Below, piece after piece: positions 45,666 through 57,900 of a stretch of DNA of 64,000 nucleotides. Position 1 is the first letter of the stretch. Each line of letters starts with the position of its first letter. Source of the DNA: Ancylostoma caninum (taxonomy: Eukaryota > Nematoda > Chromadorea > Rhabditida > Ancylostomatidae); assembly GCA_037903475.1 (NCBI GenBank), contig JBAJFG010000140.1:2232001-2296000 (forward strand), given 5' to 3'. The notes beneath the pieces were generated by a model, which was not told the origin of the DNA, did no database searches, and saw only the letters and a program-made list of their open reading frames with translations. The position numbers and the translations under genes were made by a program.

Positions 45666-47200
45666 AAACAACTGTTGGCCATTAACATGTCTGAACGTGA
45701 CAGAAGTGGCCCGAAACTCCTGTAGATCAAGGTAAAAATCAAAATTTACCACATTTTCATACATAACTCGACGCGCTGAACACGATGGTATAGGTACTTT
45801 CCATTTTTGATGGCTGGTTCTCGTGCACACACGCACACACACATGAACTGCCAATTAATAAGAAGTAAGATTAGTTTGTTATCTTCACACATCGGTGATT
45901 CTTCATATCATTACCGCTTGAAATACTATCAAATACAAGTCTTAGGTTGAGAAAATGCAATGCTGGTTCAGTGGCAACTCCAGCCATTTTTTTCCATTTC
46001 CTTTTAGGCGCGCACTGACTTCATAGGATTTTATGACCACATTTTTTCTCGCAGCAGCTAATGTGAGAGAGGACTCACCACAATCCACATTCACACATGG
46101 TGCACGCAGTCACTTCGTTGCTACCCATGCGATGCAATTTCACTATCATGAGTACCCGTAAACAGAGGGGCAGGGTCAAGTATCTCAAAGAAGTGGAATA
46201 TCCAGAGTAAAACAATCTCTAGAATTTGTCTCGTCTGTATTTTTTTTGCAAGTGTTAAAATTTTAGTGCACCAACTATTCTCATGGTAGCCCATGCTAGG
46301 ATCACATTCATATCTCTGCAAATATCGATGTAATAATGGAGCCCGAACTGTAAAACCTTTCCTACGGCTCTTACACCCCACCCATGCTAAGGAGACCGAA
46401 TCCTGTCCGAAATGAACTAGAGTGTTTCTGACAGCAAGAGGACTTTTTCCTTTACTCACACTTTGCCATCTCTGATATGGGGCATCAGCTCGAATACGTT
46501 ACTCCTGTGGTAATATAATACCTCACATTATTGAGCATGACCTTTCTCCTGATTACAGTCCTTCTTTCCCCAGTATTGCTCCCGAACGGAGGAGTGGCGC
46601 TTCTCTGCAGATTCATCCTTTCAGAAACAATCGAGGAAAGGATAGTGCTAAGTGGGAGGAAAATGCCACACCCAAAATAGGCTTTCACCTCGAGATATTG
46701 CTGCTGGAGAAACAGCCTCGAGCTGCCTATCTCCTGCTTATAGGTCACATTAATTTTTGTGTTTCTAATTTAATTAATCCAACTGGAGCTGCGACCACAA
46801 TATCTTTGAAGGCCAGTAAATCTCCTTAAAAAGGACTTACTTGTACCTATGCCCTAGCGTTTCTGTCACTGACACCTAAAAAGCCCCGTCTACAAAGCCA
46901 CCATTTCGGTTAAGGTGTTTTGCTTCATTCCTGCGGTTACTTCGCGGCATTTCTCTGAGAAAAATTTTTTCCAAGAGTGGCATTCCGCATCTTACATGGT
47001 TTTCCGGTGTTAGTTTTGTCGAACGTCCGGCAATTTGCACTAGCCTTTTCATCTTTCTAATTCCCAAGAGTTGCTTTTACTAAGTAATTATGACATTTCA
47101 CAGAATCCGCTGCTTTGAAGCGAACGTAGGAAAATCCACTCGTCATTTCTGCAAAATCTGCGTACTGGTGGTTGCAGATAGTAGGTAGGGACGGACTGGA

Positions 47201-47214
47201 GGGGGGGGGGGGGG
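47201..47214. repeat. Poly-G tract
   Basis: Fourteen G in a row. Confidence 0.95.
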
Positions 47215-47529
47215 AAACGAGGCGAGAAAGGGAGAAGCTCTCCAACAAAGGAGGATTCGGGCTATATACCATCATATTTGAAATTCACTATGCAAGTCCA
47301 AGAACAACTCATTAGGCGTGTATGTTTTACGTGCCGGGAGAAATCTGCTTATTTATCTTTAAAATATAGACTTTCTCCCACCTCTCGAAAGTTCTTCTTG
47401 TTCAAGCGGTATGTTAAAGACTACTAATGAAATAAGAGTATTGCTTGTCCATACATATTGGTATATTATTGTATGTTGTACTTGATGATACCAATGTCTT
47501 TCTTCACGTCTACCTTACATAAAGGGATA

Positions 47530-47530
47530 A

Positions 47531-47577
<47 letters not shown>

Positions 47578-47608
47578 TAGTATTATTATTAGTATTTCTA
47601 TTATTATC
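47530..47608. repeat. (ATT)n microsatellite
   Basis: About fifteen perfect ATT units, then interrupted copies. Confidence 0.95.
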
Positions 47609-47999
47609 ATAGTTCCAAAAGTATGGTTACGGAAATAACTTTGAATTTACATGGTTGTCTCTGTACTAGTGCTTATTCTGATTCCAGGTTGTTAGGTGGT
47701 GCTCGCTATTCGGTAGCCTGACACTTCGGCTTGAACATCTTCTCCGGTGGCCTGCAAGTAGAATAGTGTTCGAAATTATAACCTGTACCATCAAATGTTT
47801 GCTACCCTTGGCCAGTACGCATCATTCTGAACCCAATCGAAGGGATCATTCGCAGGCAGTGGAGAACTAACCTCTGAGTCCAACTTTTTTTGCACCTGTT
47901 CGCACCGCTCACAACATTCTGGATAGTGAATGTCACTCTGCACAGATGCTACTCCAATCTGCAGCTCATATAATGACGTGAAGGAAAGGAAGTCATCAG

Positions 48000-48340
48000 T
48001 GATAGATAGGTCTTCATTGCGGAAGTTCGTGCCCTAACGGATTTCTAACGAAATCCAAAATGCTTCCAATGTCTTCCTTGCAGTAATGTCTTTATTGCGT
48101 TTTCCTTGCAGTAATGCCGCTTTAGGGATTAGTATGGCGTACATCACGTCAGAGTCATAGCCATTGTGTTCTTCGTGTCTGTGTTGCCCATGCGCAGAAA
48201 CTAAGCTTCCTCTTCGTTTGCTAGCCAAATGTTCGCAGCCGCTGAGAGTTCTTCCAGTTCTCCCAATACATAACATCTCCGCAACTTGAACGAGTGACTT
48301 GATAAACTACCTATGCCTTCGAGGTCTCCATTCCTTTTAT
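48000..48340 (-). pseudogene. Penelope-like element, GIY-YIG endonuclease piece
   Basis: Minus strand, with frameshifts bridged: VVYQVTRSSCGD (GIY half: VYQVTC-C in relatives), then CIGRTGRTLSG (YIG half), CEHLASKRRG (EHL block), HRHEEHNGYD, and DITARKTLEAFWISLEI (Glu-containing block shared with the 19.5 kb copy). A short duplication around AALLQGKRNKD (the tccttgcagtaatg word occurs twice at 48075-48117) and an early stop disrupt it. After 48034 another frame continues with RNEDLSITDDFLSF, so a frameshift is likely. No reverse transcriptase is adjacent. It is a dead fragment. Confidence 0.75.
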
Positions 48341-48536
48341 GTTGAGAGACAATGCAATCTTTTGAAATGCAGAACTTATGTAGAGTCTCCTGCGAATTGA
48401 ATGCTCTTTGATATTATCGTTAGAGGTGTTGACCGAGGTGATATCCTTTTATAGCTGGAATAAATATTATGGAATGAGATTAAGTTGAGAAAAAGAAAGT
48501 AATAGGCTGCAGCTAGAAAGAACTGTCATACCCGTT

Positions 48537-48573
48537 CCAACACCTGAAAAAGGAGATAGCTCCAAAACGTTGG
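48537..48573 (+). ncRNA. Hammerhead-like motif, mutated core
   Basis: CCAAC (stem I), CTGAAAA (core box 1 with G to A), stem-loop GGAG-ATA-GCTCC, AAAA (core box 2 with G to A), C, and GTTGG closing stem I. It has the same order and similar flanks (gttggcc then aataaa) as the motif at 19241. It is on the strand opposite to the nearby endonuclease fragment, so it probably marks the 3' end of another element copy. Confidence 0.3.
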
Positions 48574-48599
48574 CCGATCTGAATAAAATGACTATGTAC

Positions 48600-51297
48600 T
48601 AACCTCGTGTGTATTTCAAATTTCTGAATTTTCTCCCGCGCTGGATCTATGGCATGCCCGAGGTGGAGAACTGCTTCACAGAGGAGGGGTGAACTGATCC
48701 ACAGCAGTCATGTGAGGATCCACCGCGAACAAGTGAGGACCAGAACTGAACCCCGTGGGGACCAGAAAAAAAGGAAAAGCAAGTCTTTTGTAGCATTTCC
48801 GCTTGGTCTCACGCAGTGAGGATGTGCGGGTCCGCCACGGAAGGCAATATTACTGCGACTCCAACGCGATTATGTGCGAGTTAGCGTGAGAGTGACGTCA
48901 CCCCCCGTTCGCCGCCGCGGACATGTGCAGATTTATCGCGGGCAATCGTAGGTCCACCACGGATCGTTCCTATACCTTGGATCCACCGCTGGTGGTAATT
49001 GTAGGGTAAATCAGCACGACGTTTCATTCATTCCGAGATTTACCAACATCTGATCTTCGAAGCTAGTAGGATATAGTTTGAGCCTTTAACCTCTGCTCAA
49101 ATGCTTTGTCTTTTATGAAGGCAGCGAATTCAATGTTCGGTTACGCTCACCTCTATTTTTCTTCAAAAAATCAATTGAACCAGTACGATATATCGGGGAT
49201 TAGCTGTAGGCGTGAGTAGGGCAGATGACTGATTTGCTGATGAGTGTCGCGAATTGCCGCTGACAGTAAACACGCGAACCACACAAACATTGATTGGAAT
49301 CAATCGCTGAGCTTTAGTAAGCCTGCACTTTTTTGAAGGAAAGATCTAGTTTCCGATAAATAACAATGAACTACGCCTTTGTGAACACTAGAAACAATCC
49401 ACTCACATTAGTGGTGCATCAAACCAAACCACCAATTAAATAGCTTCCTATTCTTTGAATGTTGAAGTCTTTGAAATGCTGATTACCTTAATCCCTTCAT
49501 TATATTTGTAATGTTTTTTTTTGTTTCTGTTCAGCTTCCTTGACTCATTCTTTTCATTGGCTATGGCAAAGATTACATACAGTTCTAAGCAACCGCGACG
49601 CGCTGACGTCAGTTGTATGGTCCTTTTCTACAGATAATAGCAATTTGTAGTAATTGTGTGTGTGTGCACCATACGTATGCTCATATGTATGATAAATGAT
49701 AGACCCAGGAAGGCAAAAAGTGTGCGACGTTGCAGACTTCTCCCTGCACTCTGGGCCTGGCCCTATTTTTGTTGCTAGGTGTGAGTAAGCAAATCATTTT
49801 CTCGATCAACTGAAATTTGCTATATGGGCACCCACGTTTTTCTTCTTTAGTCCCGTTGGAATGACGTTTCGTTTGTTGACTATTTGCTGATCTTGGTCCA
49901 CATCTACCTTGATCTTATTTTCCCCAAATCTGACTTTCGGTCTGGACTATTTGCTTGGGCACCAAATGGTCAACTTTTTCGTCCATTCCTTTTCGCTACA
50001 CCTTTCAACGTGACCAGCTCATTGAAATTTTCTTCAAAATGTGCTTATACTTCATCTCGGCGCGGCCATCGCGCTTATGCAATCTGTTCATTAGCGGATG
50101 GTTCCATGTGGACGCACTTATGTGCAACGATCGTGACATGAAGTTGGTGCCAACGCCTTGCAATGTACATATAATAAACGCGACCTTTTTTTCGCATCAC
50201 TACAGACATCCTTGAGTGAAGGGCGTCTCGTGATTTCTCCGTCTGCGATTCTATCACATTACCAGCTCTGAAGTTCTGAAGTTTCACACTTTTCATAACT
50301 TCCTGTGCAGTCACTAGTTCCATTTTATCTGATTTTACAACTTCTGACGTTGCACTCATGATATAGACCTTGAAGAATGTTGTTGTTAAGCAGGCGTGCT
50401 CACATTTTCACATTTTTCATGTTCTCAAGAACTTCCTCTTTACTTTCGATACTTGAGTGTGCTGCTTTCCATCTTCTTCGATTTTTTTCCTCTGTTAGCT
50501 GAAACGTATTATGTAATATGTAGCTATCCACCACTCCTATTCTATCGTTTCTAGGTCATATTTCTTCCTCGCTAATTTATTAGCTTTCCTTTCGCTTCTG
50601 CTCTGTTGATGAAAATTCCAACCCTTCCATTCAAAGCGTCGAGCTTCTTCAGCATAGTAATTCTAGTTGTAAGATCAAGTGCAATCAAGGCAATGAGGTT
50701 CTCGAATCGAAGGCAGTACCCATGGGAACTTTGGCCCCTCAGATTTTCACCTTCCAAGCAACCTTGGCACAATCCGGAGAGTTACCGTACACGAAGAGCA
50801 ACGGGAACGCCCCGCGTTCAACTCTCCAGCAAGTGTTCTTGTGGGGTGGCTGTCACTTTGTACGAGTCAATGCGGGTATCGTGCGTTGTTTTTGTTGTGA
50901 CAAGCGCACTAGAATCAGCTGTCTTGCTGCAGTTCTCGTGAAATTCATCGCACTTTTTTTCAAGTCCTTTTGGTGGTCCTTCTGTAATTTTTGTTATTTT
51001 TAAGCCCGTGACCCTTTTTAATAGCATTCACGGTATGTATACGTGTTCGAATAATATTGCAACTATGTTTTTTTTGTTGAAATTCCAACATTCAATCATT
51101 CTTCCTCCATTATAAATTTTCATGATGTTTTGATTTCCAAGTCACCCCTTTGTTGAGATAAACACATTTTCCAATGATAATTTCTTTCGATAAATTGCGG
51201 AAAGGCTGAAGTCCAGGAGAAATAAATAAGTGACTGTACGAAGATACAGTAGGTGAAAGGGTGTTTTTATCTATTTTTTGATATCGGTCTCTATCCC
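48600..51297. other. Noncoding stretch with GC-rich patch
   Basis: 48640-49000 is GC-rich with recurring gtgagga-cc-ccacgg words, probably a degenerate repeat. 49000-51297 has short frames on both strands (for example 50075-50359 and 50572-50772, minus) with charged, coiled-coil-like peptides but no recognisable family. Confidence 0.3.
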
Positions 51298-51531
51298 ATG
51301 GCCCGTTCGTTTCGGTACTATCGGGAAGTTTCAGCTTCATTAAGGTGTTCGGCAGCCTCGACAGCACCAGATTATGCTGAAATCTTTGAAACGAAAAGTT
51401 TCTGTGAGTGCTGCCTTGGGAAGCTTTCAGAATTTTGCTGTGGCGACTCTCGCCCATGGTCAAACATAGGCCTGCGACGTTGCCGCGTCATCGACGCTGC
51501 AAGGGACCAACGACAGAAGCTTGTAGAGTGA
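51298..51531 (+). CDS. Candidate small Cys-rich protein or terminal exon
   Basis: An ATG at 51298 opens 77 codons ending in TGA, with a perfect AATAAA three bases later (51535-51540). The second half is Cys-rich and coding-like: SFCECCLGKLSEFCCGDSRP, then LRRCRVIDAARDQRQKLVE. The first half is basic and has no signal peptide, so the true start may lie in an upstream exon (an acceptor-like cagcaccag lies at 51362-51370). No family is recognised. Minus-strand frames over the same bases lack a comparable end signal. Confidence 0.3.
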   Translation: MARSFRYYREVSASLRCSAASTAPDYAEIFETKSFCECCLGKLSEFCCGDSRPWSNIGLRRCRVIDAARDQRQKLVE

Positions 51532-51534
51532 ATG

Positions 51535-51540
51535 AATAAA
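51535..51540 (+). promoter_or_regulatory. Polyadenylation signal AATAAA
   Basis: A perfect hexamer directly after the stop of the frame ending at 51531. AATAAA is frequent in AT-rich DNA, so its weight is modest. Confidence 0.25.
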
Positions 51541-51792
51541 AGAAGTTTCCTATTCATCTATTTAGATGAGTGAATCATTATCTTGTTATTCACTTTTTGA
51601 TGATGTTTTGTTATACACAATCTTTTAGAAATCATTATCATATCAGTCATTATCTTGTTATACACAATCTTTGAGAAAATACCTGAATAATACTTATGTT
51701 AACGTAAATAAATTGAAAAGCACCCATAAAAATACAGTGAGATGTAATTTCCTCGCCTAGAATATCGAAATATAATAGTTAACGACAATATA
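51541..51792. other. AT-rich spacer before mariner
   Basis: Contains a short duplicated block (atcattatcttgttatacacaatctt) near 51570-51675; otherwise nothing was seen. Confidence 0.4.
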
Positions 51793-53004
51793 TTAGGTTG
51801 TAGGGAAAGTTCTCGCGGTTTTTGAAACAGTACATTTTCTTGACTTTTCAAAAACAGGGAACCAGTTAAGAAATGTATAAATTACCACGTCCTACCATTC
51901 TTCGACCATTTTCATAAAGCCTTTCGATGACTCCGGCATAGACTGTTCTGGCACTGACACGGAAAAGTTGCCGCACCGGTGATCCAGGTCATCTTCATTA
52001 TCGAACGCTTTACCTTGCATGGCGTTAGAGAGGGACAGGAGAAGATGGTTTTTTGGCGCAAGGTAAGGGCTGTACGTAGGGTGAGTCAGCACTTTCCAAC
52101 CAAGGTCGGGTAGCTTCTGGCAAGTCACTCTTTCAGTGTGTGGACGAATATCCTTGTACAGAAATCGTATCTTGCCGTGATTCGGACACTTTTTTGCTTC
52201 TTTTTGCGGACATTCTATCCAGCTGCTGATAGCACAGGTCTAGCGTGAGGGCAGTGTCGCGTGGCAGTTGCGCATGGTGGATGATGCCTTTGCTGTCACA
52301 ACAAGCAGAGACCGCAACCTTCAGAGCGTGATCATCTGACTTTGGCTGCGGCTCAGGTTGTTCATCCTTGCCATCTCAGTGTCAGCGGTACTTGCTGTTG
52401 ACATACAGGCTCCACTTCTCATCTCCTGTGAAGGTGAAACTTAGACAGTTCTCAATGCTGCAGTACGGAGGCAATTCAGTAGCCACCTCTCCACGTCGCT
52501 GGAGAACGCACCTGGTCAGATCATGACCACTCACTGTGACAATGTTTTTTTTACCGTGCCCAACTGACGCAGAACATCCAGGACTTGCGTCCTGCCACAC
52601 CTAGTTTGCCGTGGAATCTAGGAGCTGCGCAATCCATCATTGTCGGCCCTGGAGGCGCGTTCCGACCATGTGGAAACATAGAGGTTGATGTCGCCAACAC
52701 AAAGACGTCCGATCTTGTGCAGGGCGGCCACTGTAACGTCCCCCAAATACTGCATTAGTGCGGCGACTGGATGCAGTTGCTGTTTCACCAGATTCGAAGT
52801 TGTATACTAAAATGCCGCAAATGTACTGTTTCTGAAATTCCATACTCCCGGAAGGAATTGCTCAGGAGATTATGATAATAATGAACTTGCACATACTTGA
52901 CAGCTTCAAATCCTTACATATACAAAGGACAGATTGCTGCAATTCAGCCTGGGATTGGAAAGAGCGCACTTTCAAAAAGCGCGAGAATTTTCCCCGCAAT
53001 CTAA
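51793..53004 (-). mobile_element. mariner element, full length with TIRs
   Basis: 1212 bp bounded by inverted ends: left ttaggttgtagggaaagttc and right (as written on +) gaattttccccgcaatctaa, about 75 percent matched over 30 bases and continuing into cgcggtttttgaaa / tttcaaaaagcgcg. A TA lies outside each end (51791-51792, 53005-53006), the target duplication expected for mariner. The size and ends fit nematode mariners of the cecropia/bandit type; the subfamily is inferred from memory of the ends. It encodes a mutated transposase on the minus strand. Confidence 0.85.
51889..52843 (-). pseudogene. mariner transposase, frameshifted
   Basis: Starts MEFQKQYICGILVYNFESGE, matching the mariner N-terminus. 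Frameshifts near 52640 and 52380 split it into three frames. The first catalytic Asp is present in FTFTGDEKWSLYVNSKYR. The second motif reads YKDIRPHT where DNARPHT is usual; aligned on RPH, the catalytic Asp is Lys with an Asp one position later. The third reads SPYLAPKNHLLL where SPDLAPSDYHLF is usual, so that Asp is Asn. Both changes and the frameshifts predict no activity. The C-terminus (KAFDNEDDL...) is recognisable to near 51892. Confidence 0.85.
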
Positions 53005-53006
53005 TA

Positions 53007-54430
53007 ATTACTAACGCAAGATGCTTTTTCAGTAGTGTTAAAAAACCACAAGGAGGTTTTTTTTTCCAGTAACTACACATGTAATCAGATAGGTCTTTGA
53101 GCTACCACCCCCTTCTTTCTGTCAACTAGATGATCTCCTCAAATGCCCTCAATTTGCCTATCTTCCCGCCAACTCTGCCATTTACCTTGGGTATTATTTG
53201 TACCCCTTCTTATTCTATAGTAACCTTCCACTCCCGCCGTACCGACGAGCTTCGGGAATAATTTAGGACAATTCTAGACTAATGCATATCTGGGGATAAG
53301 AGCCGAAACAGGCTTACATCCTAGTTTCCTATTGCTTACATTTTCTTGCCGAGGTAGCTCCCTGCGATGACGCCTAGCGTCATGAGATGGCAGTGAGGGT
53401 ACTTTGTCACCGGTTGACAACTTTTTCCGCGGCGGTGGTACCACCACGCCGGCGGCAAAAGTGTGAAAGCCTCTTTTGTCTCTCGCTGTCATCCGTGATA
53501 CCTTTCTTATCCCAATAAAGATCTCTGCGAATATCTTCTTGTGCCGCAGTGAAAAGCTTCCTGCATCCACTTGACGTCATCCACTGCAATTGGTGGTATC
53601 AATGTCGTGGATGACAGACAGATCTCATAGGTGAAGAAGAACGATATTAATGATAAATCGTCAGGATGTTCATTTTGCGGCTCTTTCTAAGCATCACTCG
53701 CATCCAGTCTTTCTCTGTTTAACACATTGCGCACCGAGCACATTTTTGCTTGAGTGATGTATTCCCAGAGGAGGACCTTTGGGAAAAAAGTGCAGTTTTC
53801 AGCATAAAAACGTAATGTGATGAACCATATCCATCACATGGCCATATGGGGACGGGAGGTTGTGATGCGCCATGTACACTACCTGTTCCGCAGTGGGTTA
53901 ACCCGGAATTCTAACGAAGTTTCTTATTTTCGGCTAGCTCCCTGCATGCAGTGCCTTCCTCAGACTTTGGAGGCAGAGCCTTGCCTCATTTTCGATGTTC
54001 AGGTATTAATCCTGAAGCTGATTCGAATAACATTCGCGAAATGGTTTTATCGTAAATGATCAAAAACCACGCTTTGGGGACCTGACCAACTGTAGTCTAT
54101 GCCATTAGTTCGAGATGACCTCGCCATTCTAAAGTATAAAATCACGGCTGTGTATGTTTTTTCAGCGTGCTCCTGACGCGCATGTGATGCACGATAGTCC
54201 AGCATAAATTGCAGTAATCTCTGATAGTTGACTGTTTATGAAAACCGCTTGCCTTTAATCCTTCTCCTAGTATATACTTCCATATACTCCTTTTTCTCTA
54301 GCGCACGTCTAATAGTTGTCTCCGGTGGGACAGATTATAAACAGCCGTATTGGTCTTTTGCGCTGTGTGAGACCAATGCCTCTTTACCACATTCGCGGCC
54401 TTACGCTTTTGGCATGAACACACGCCCTTT
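53007..54430. other. Noncoding stretch
   Basis: Minus frames at 53274-53590 overlap with basic peptides (for example KLFTAAQEDIRRDLYWDKKG) that could be a transposon remnant but were not identified. Otherwise nothing was seen. Confidence 0.35.
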
Positions 54431-54853
54431 TGCACAAGTGGGACCTGTGCTCAACCGCTTGTGCACGTGGTCCCACGTGGTAGGAATTTTTCCTCCACCG
54501 CATAATACCCGAATTTGCGCAAATCTGAACCCGATCTATTTCTCTTTTGTGATCGTCAAGAGTGTTTCCAAATCTTTGTCGTCCATTCACTTGATACTGA
54601 TTGTAGTTTCTTTTCATATGTATCGTTTTCTCTGTGTATGTTTCAACCACATATTAAAAAAAGGTTTGAGTGAAGATCTGCTCTGCCCAGTGCATGTATA
54701 GGAAGCTTGAATTTTCATTAGTGTAATACTACACAGAATTTTGCTAATTAGGACTGCTTCACAGAAATATAACCCTGAAAAGAGCGTGCTCACCCGGTTG
54801 AGCACACAGTCCCACGCGTCGCATCATGCATGTCAACCGGCTGAGCACATTGT
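54431..54853 (-). mobile_element. Dispersed ~0.4 kb repeat, copy 2
   Basis: Inverted relative to the copy at 3972-4380 and matching it along the whole length, including the end palindromes (gtgctcaaccgcttgtgcac at 54448-54467; gtgctcacccggttgagcac at 54785-54804) and a third variant near 54834-54849. Its right end lies 30 bp before the presumed first acceptor of the globin gene, so it may have supplied part of that promoter region. Confidence 0.7.
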
Positions 54854-54937
54854 TAAAGCAGTGCAACAGTGCGTTTTGCAGATATGATTTGTAATTTGTT
54901 ACAAAAGCTGATATTCTGTGCAACTGGACGCGAGGGC

Positions 54938-57900
54938 ATGTCAGAATTCTCGGATCAAGAGATCTCAGCTATCAAGGAAGTATGGTTAAGGTAATGTTTT
55001 CTTGTTACACGTTATAATTCTTATAGGAATTTCAAAAAAAAAATTCCCAGCAATCGCCTGTCAAAAAACAATGGCGAAAGCTTTCCAAAGATGTAACTTG
55101 TTTCTGCCACCCAAGTCTGTTATAGTAAAACTTCAATGACCGGACGTTTTCACAAAAACGTCGTCCGTTGATCTTAACGGGGTTGTCGTTGTTTGATCCG
55201 CGGGCTATATGTTCAGAGGCCAGAAACAAGCTATACTATATATGGCAAAATTCAGTGCAGGGATTCATGAAACCATAGTTGCGCAAACTAACGGTGGCAG
55301 TAACTAATTATCGTAGAGACTATGTACGTAATATCAAGAGGGGCAGAACGCCAAAGTTGGTTTACTAACATTGTTTTGCTTGGTCATGCTTTCATGGTGG
55401 TGCGCACTAAGAGGCTCACTGTTTGTACACACTGCCGATGGTTCGATCCTGCTCCTGGCTAATCAAGCCATCCATTCCTCCTCAGTCGGTGAAGTGGTAC
55501 CAGGGAAGTCTGGCAAGTGGGTGTGCTGAATCGGTGCATCGGATTCTTTCCCCAAGTCACTGTATAGGAGGCATACGCATTCGATGCTTCTACGGTGCTC
55601 GGATGAAATCAAGTGTCTGGCTCATCCCAAGAATGGGATTAATTAACAAAAGTCAACCACTCTAGCCTTGTATCCTTTACTCATTCATGAGTTCTACCCC
55701 AAACGCCAAACGTTGAATATGAGCAAACATGAAATAAAGGTTCTACTGAAAAACCATGGCTCTTGTGAGATTTTGTGAAAGGCATTCTTGCAATTAGTAG
55801 GTAATTTGAGTACAGACCATTCGTCAAATACGGACTGCTTTTCTTCCGTGAAAAAATGTGTCACCCTTATTCGTTTCGATGTTTTTTCTTGCACTTTCTC
55901 GATTATGGAGAAGATAACATTCAATTTTGCAACCTGCGCTACCGGTTGCGAACGTAAATGTTATCTTTCCGATAATCAAGAAAAAGAAAAGACTTTGAAA
56001 CATTCGAGATGCACTGACCTGCAAGTGCATTTCAACATCTCAGCACCGTCTTTTTGAATTAATTCGGAACGGTGAAATTAGAGATTTTCCGAGTTATTCG
56101 TTTTCGACCTTATAGTTTACATACGCTTGATTTTCATTCAAAAGAGAGAGGCTCAACGAAAAGTCACGAAGCGAGAGTTCACTGACTAATTCTTTCTCAT
56201 TTTTCTTTCGATTCAACGCTTTTTTATTAGTTTTTGGAATCTCCAATTGATGTTGTTCTCAGCACCAACGCTGTGGATTGCGGAAAAAAAATCCCATCCT
56301 ACTGATTCATTATGTAGTGGAGAAATTGGTCATTACGCATCACTTCGTTAATCGGTTAATTTGTTAGAAAAGTGAGTTGTACTAAGTACAGCAAAATCGA
56401 GCAAATTGAGGAGTTTCATATCTCAAAGAAATCACTGTACGTATAGGGCATGCTAGTCACTGATTTAGACATCTAATATTAAGATTAATATTGCTATGTC
56501 AGTACTAGCCGATCCTGGCTCTATTACATACTGACGTAGCAATATTAATCTCTGACTCGCTGTTTCCTTTTCTGAGTGTTGGATGAATTTGCGATGTCAT
56601 CCACATTATTGCTCGCAATTGAGATGCTCAGCTCTCTTTTACAAAAGTTGCTCCCTTGCCTTGCAGATACTTCTATTTATTTACTAGCTGCCGTACCCGG
56701 CTTCGCTCGGGTGTTTTATCACCTTGATTACATCATACTGCTGAGGCCAATTACTATCATCGACAAATTCATTAAAATCTCCATAATTTTAGTGATCAGC
56801 ATGTTAGCGAAGCCCAGGTGACGTCTCCCATCGACTTGTGGGCGAAAAGTTAGCAAGGCTATTTCGGTGACATTGAACCAACGTACTCGTACAAAGTGGT
56901 TGTCATATTCATACTCAGCATACCCCAGGAGAGATGTCTTCACCGCTCCATTACGCGGAAGAGCCAAAAATCAATAAAATCGGCAAACTGACATTTCATG
57001 CAAAATGTTTGTCATATTCCTATTCAGCGTATTGAAAAACCCAAGAAAACATGTCTTTGTCCCCCAGGAGAACATGTCTTTGTCCGTCCCCGAGCGAAAA
57101 TGGGGAAAAATCGATGAAATCAATAAATCAATATTTCGTGCAAAATGGTTGTCTAATTCGTGTTCAGCGCATTGAGGTACCCCGGTAGACATGCCTTTAC
57201 CACCCCATGATCAAGAATAGCAAAAAATCAATAAAATCAATAAATCGATGAACTGGCGCGAAATGGTTGTCATATTCGTGTTCAGCGCATTGAGATACCT
57301 CAGTAGACATGTCTTTCAAAGATAGCGAAAAATCAATAAAATCAATAAATCGATAGTTTGGAGCAAAATGTTTGTCGTATTCGTGTTCAGCACATTGAGA
57401 TACCCCAGTAGGCATGTTCTCGCTAGTCCCTGGTCAAGAATAGGGAAAAATCAGTAAAATCGATATAATCGATAAGCCAATCGATAATCCCAGGTGCAAA
57501 GTAGCCTATAACCTCCGCCGGCCCCTGGAGAGTCTACATGCAAAATTTGGTCCGAATCGGTTGATGCTGCGCGATTTCTATTCGGAACATACAAACATAC
57601 ATACACACAAACATACAAACACACAAACACACAAACTTTCACTTTAATATATACAGATTTGTACGTGGGTAAACCACGCAAAACGATACAAATAGGCGTA
57701 AAAAAGAACAAAACGCGATAACTGAACTAAACAATTGGAAGGCAATAAACTACTGAGCAGATTCAGATTTATTGTATTTAATATGAGAGCACGTCAAATT
57801 ATAATAATAACGAATGACATAATATTGGTACTAACCAATAAATAGTAATATTAGTATGAGTAATAGTAATAAACAAATACAAGTAACATGAAAATAACAC

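Larger units (their letters stand above)
45681..47999. other. Noncoding stretch with poly-G and (ATT)n
   Basis: Short open frames only; no gene was recognised. Simple repeats are listed separately. Confidence 0.35.

Noticed and set aside
55128..55175. pogo/Tigger-like terminal repeat (taaaacttcaatgaccggac)
   Set aside because: Only one end is visible, with a local hairpin and no partner, so an element cannot be defined.
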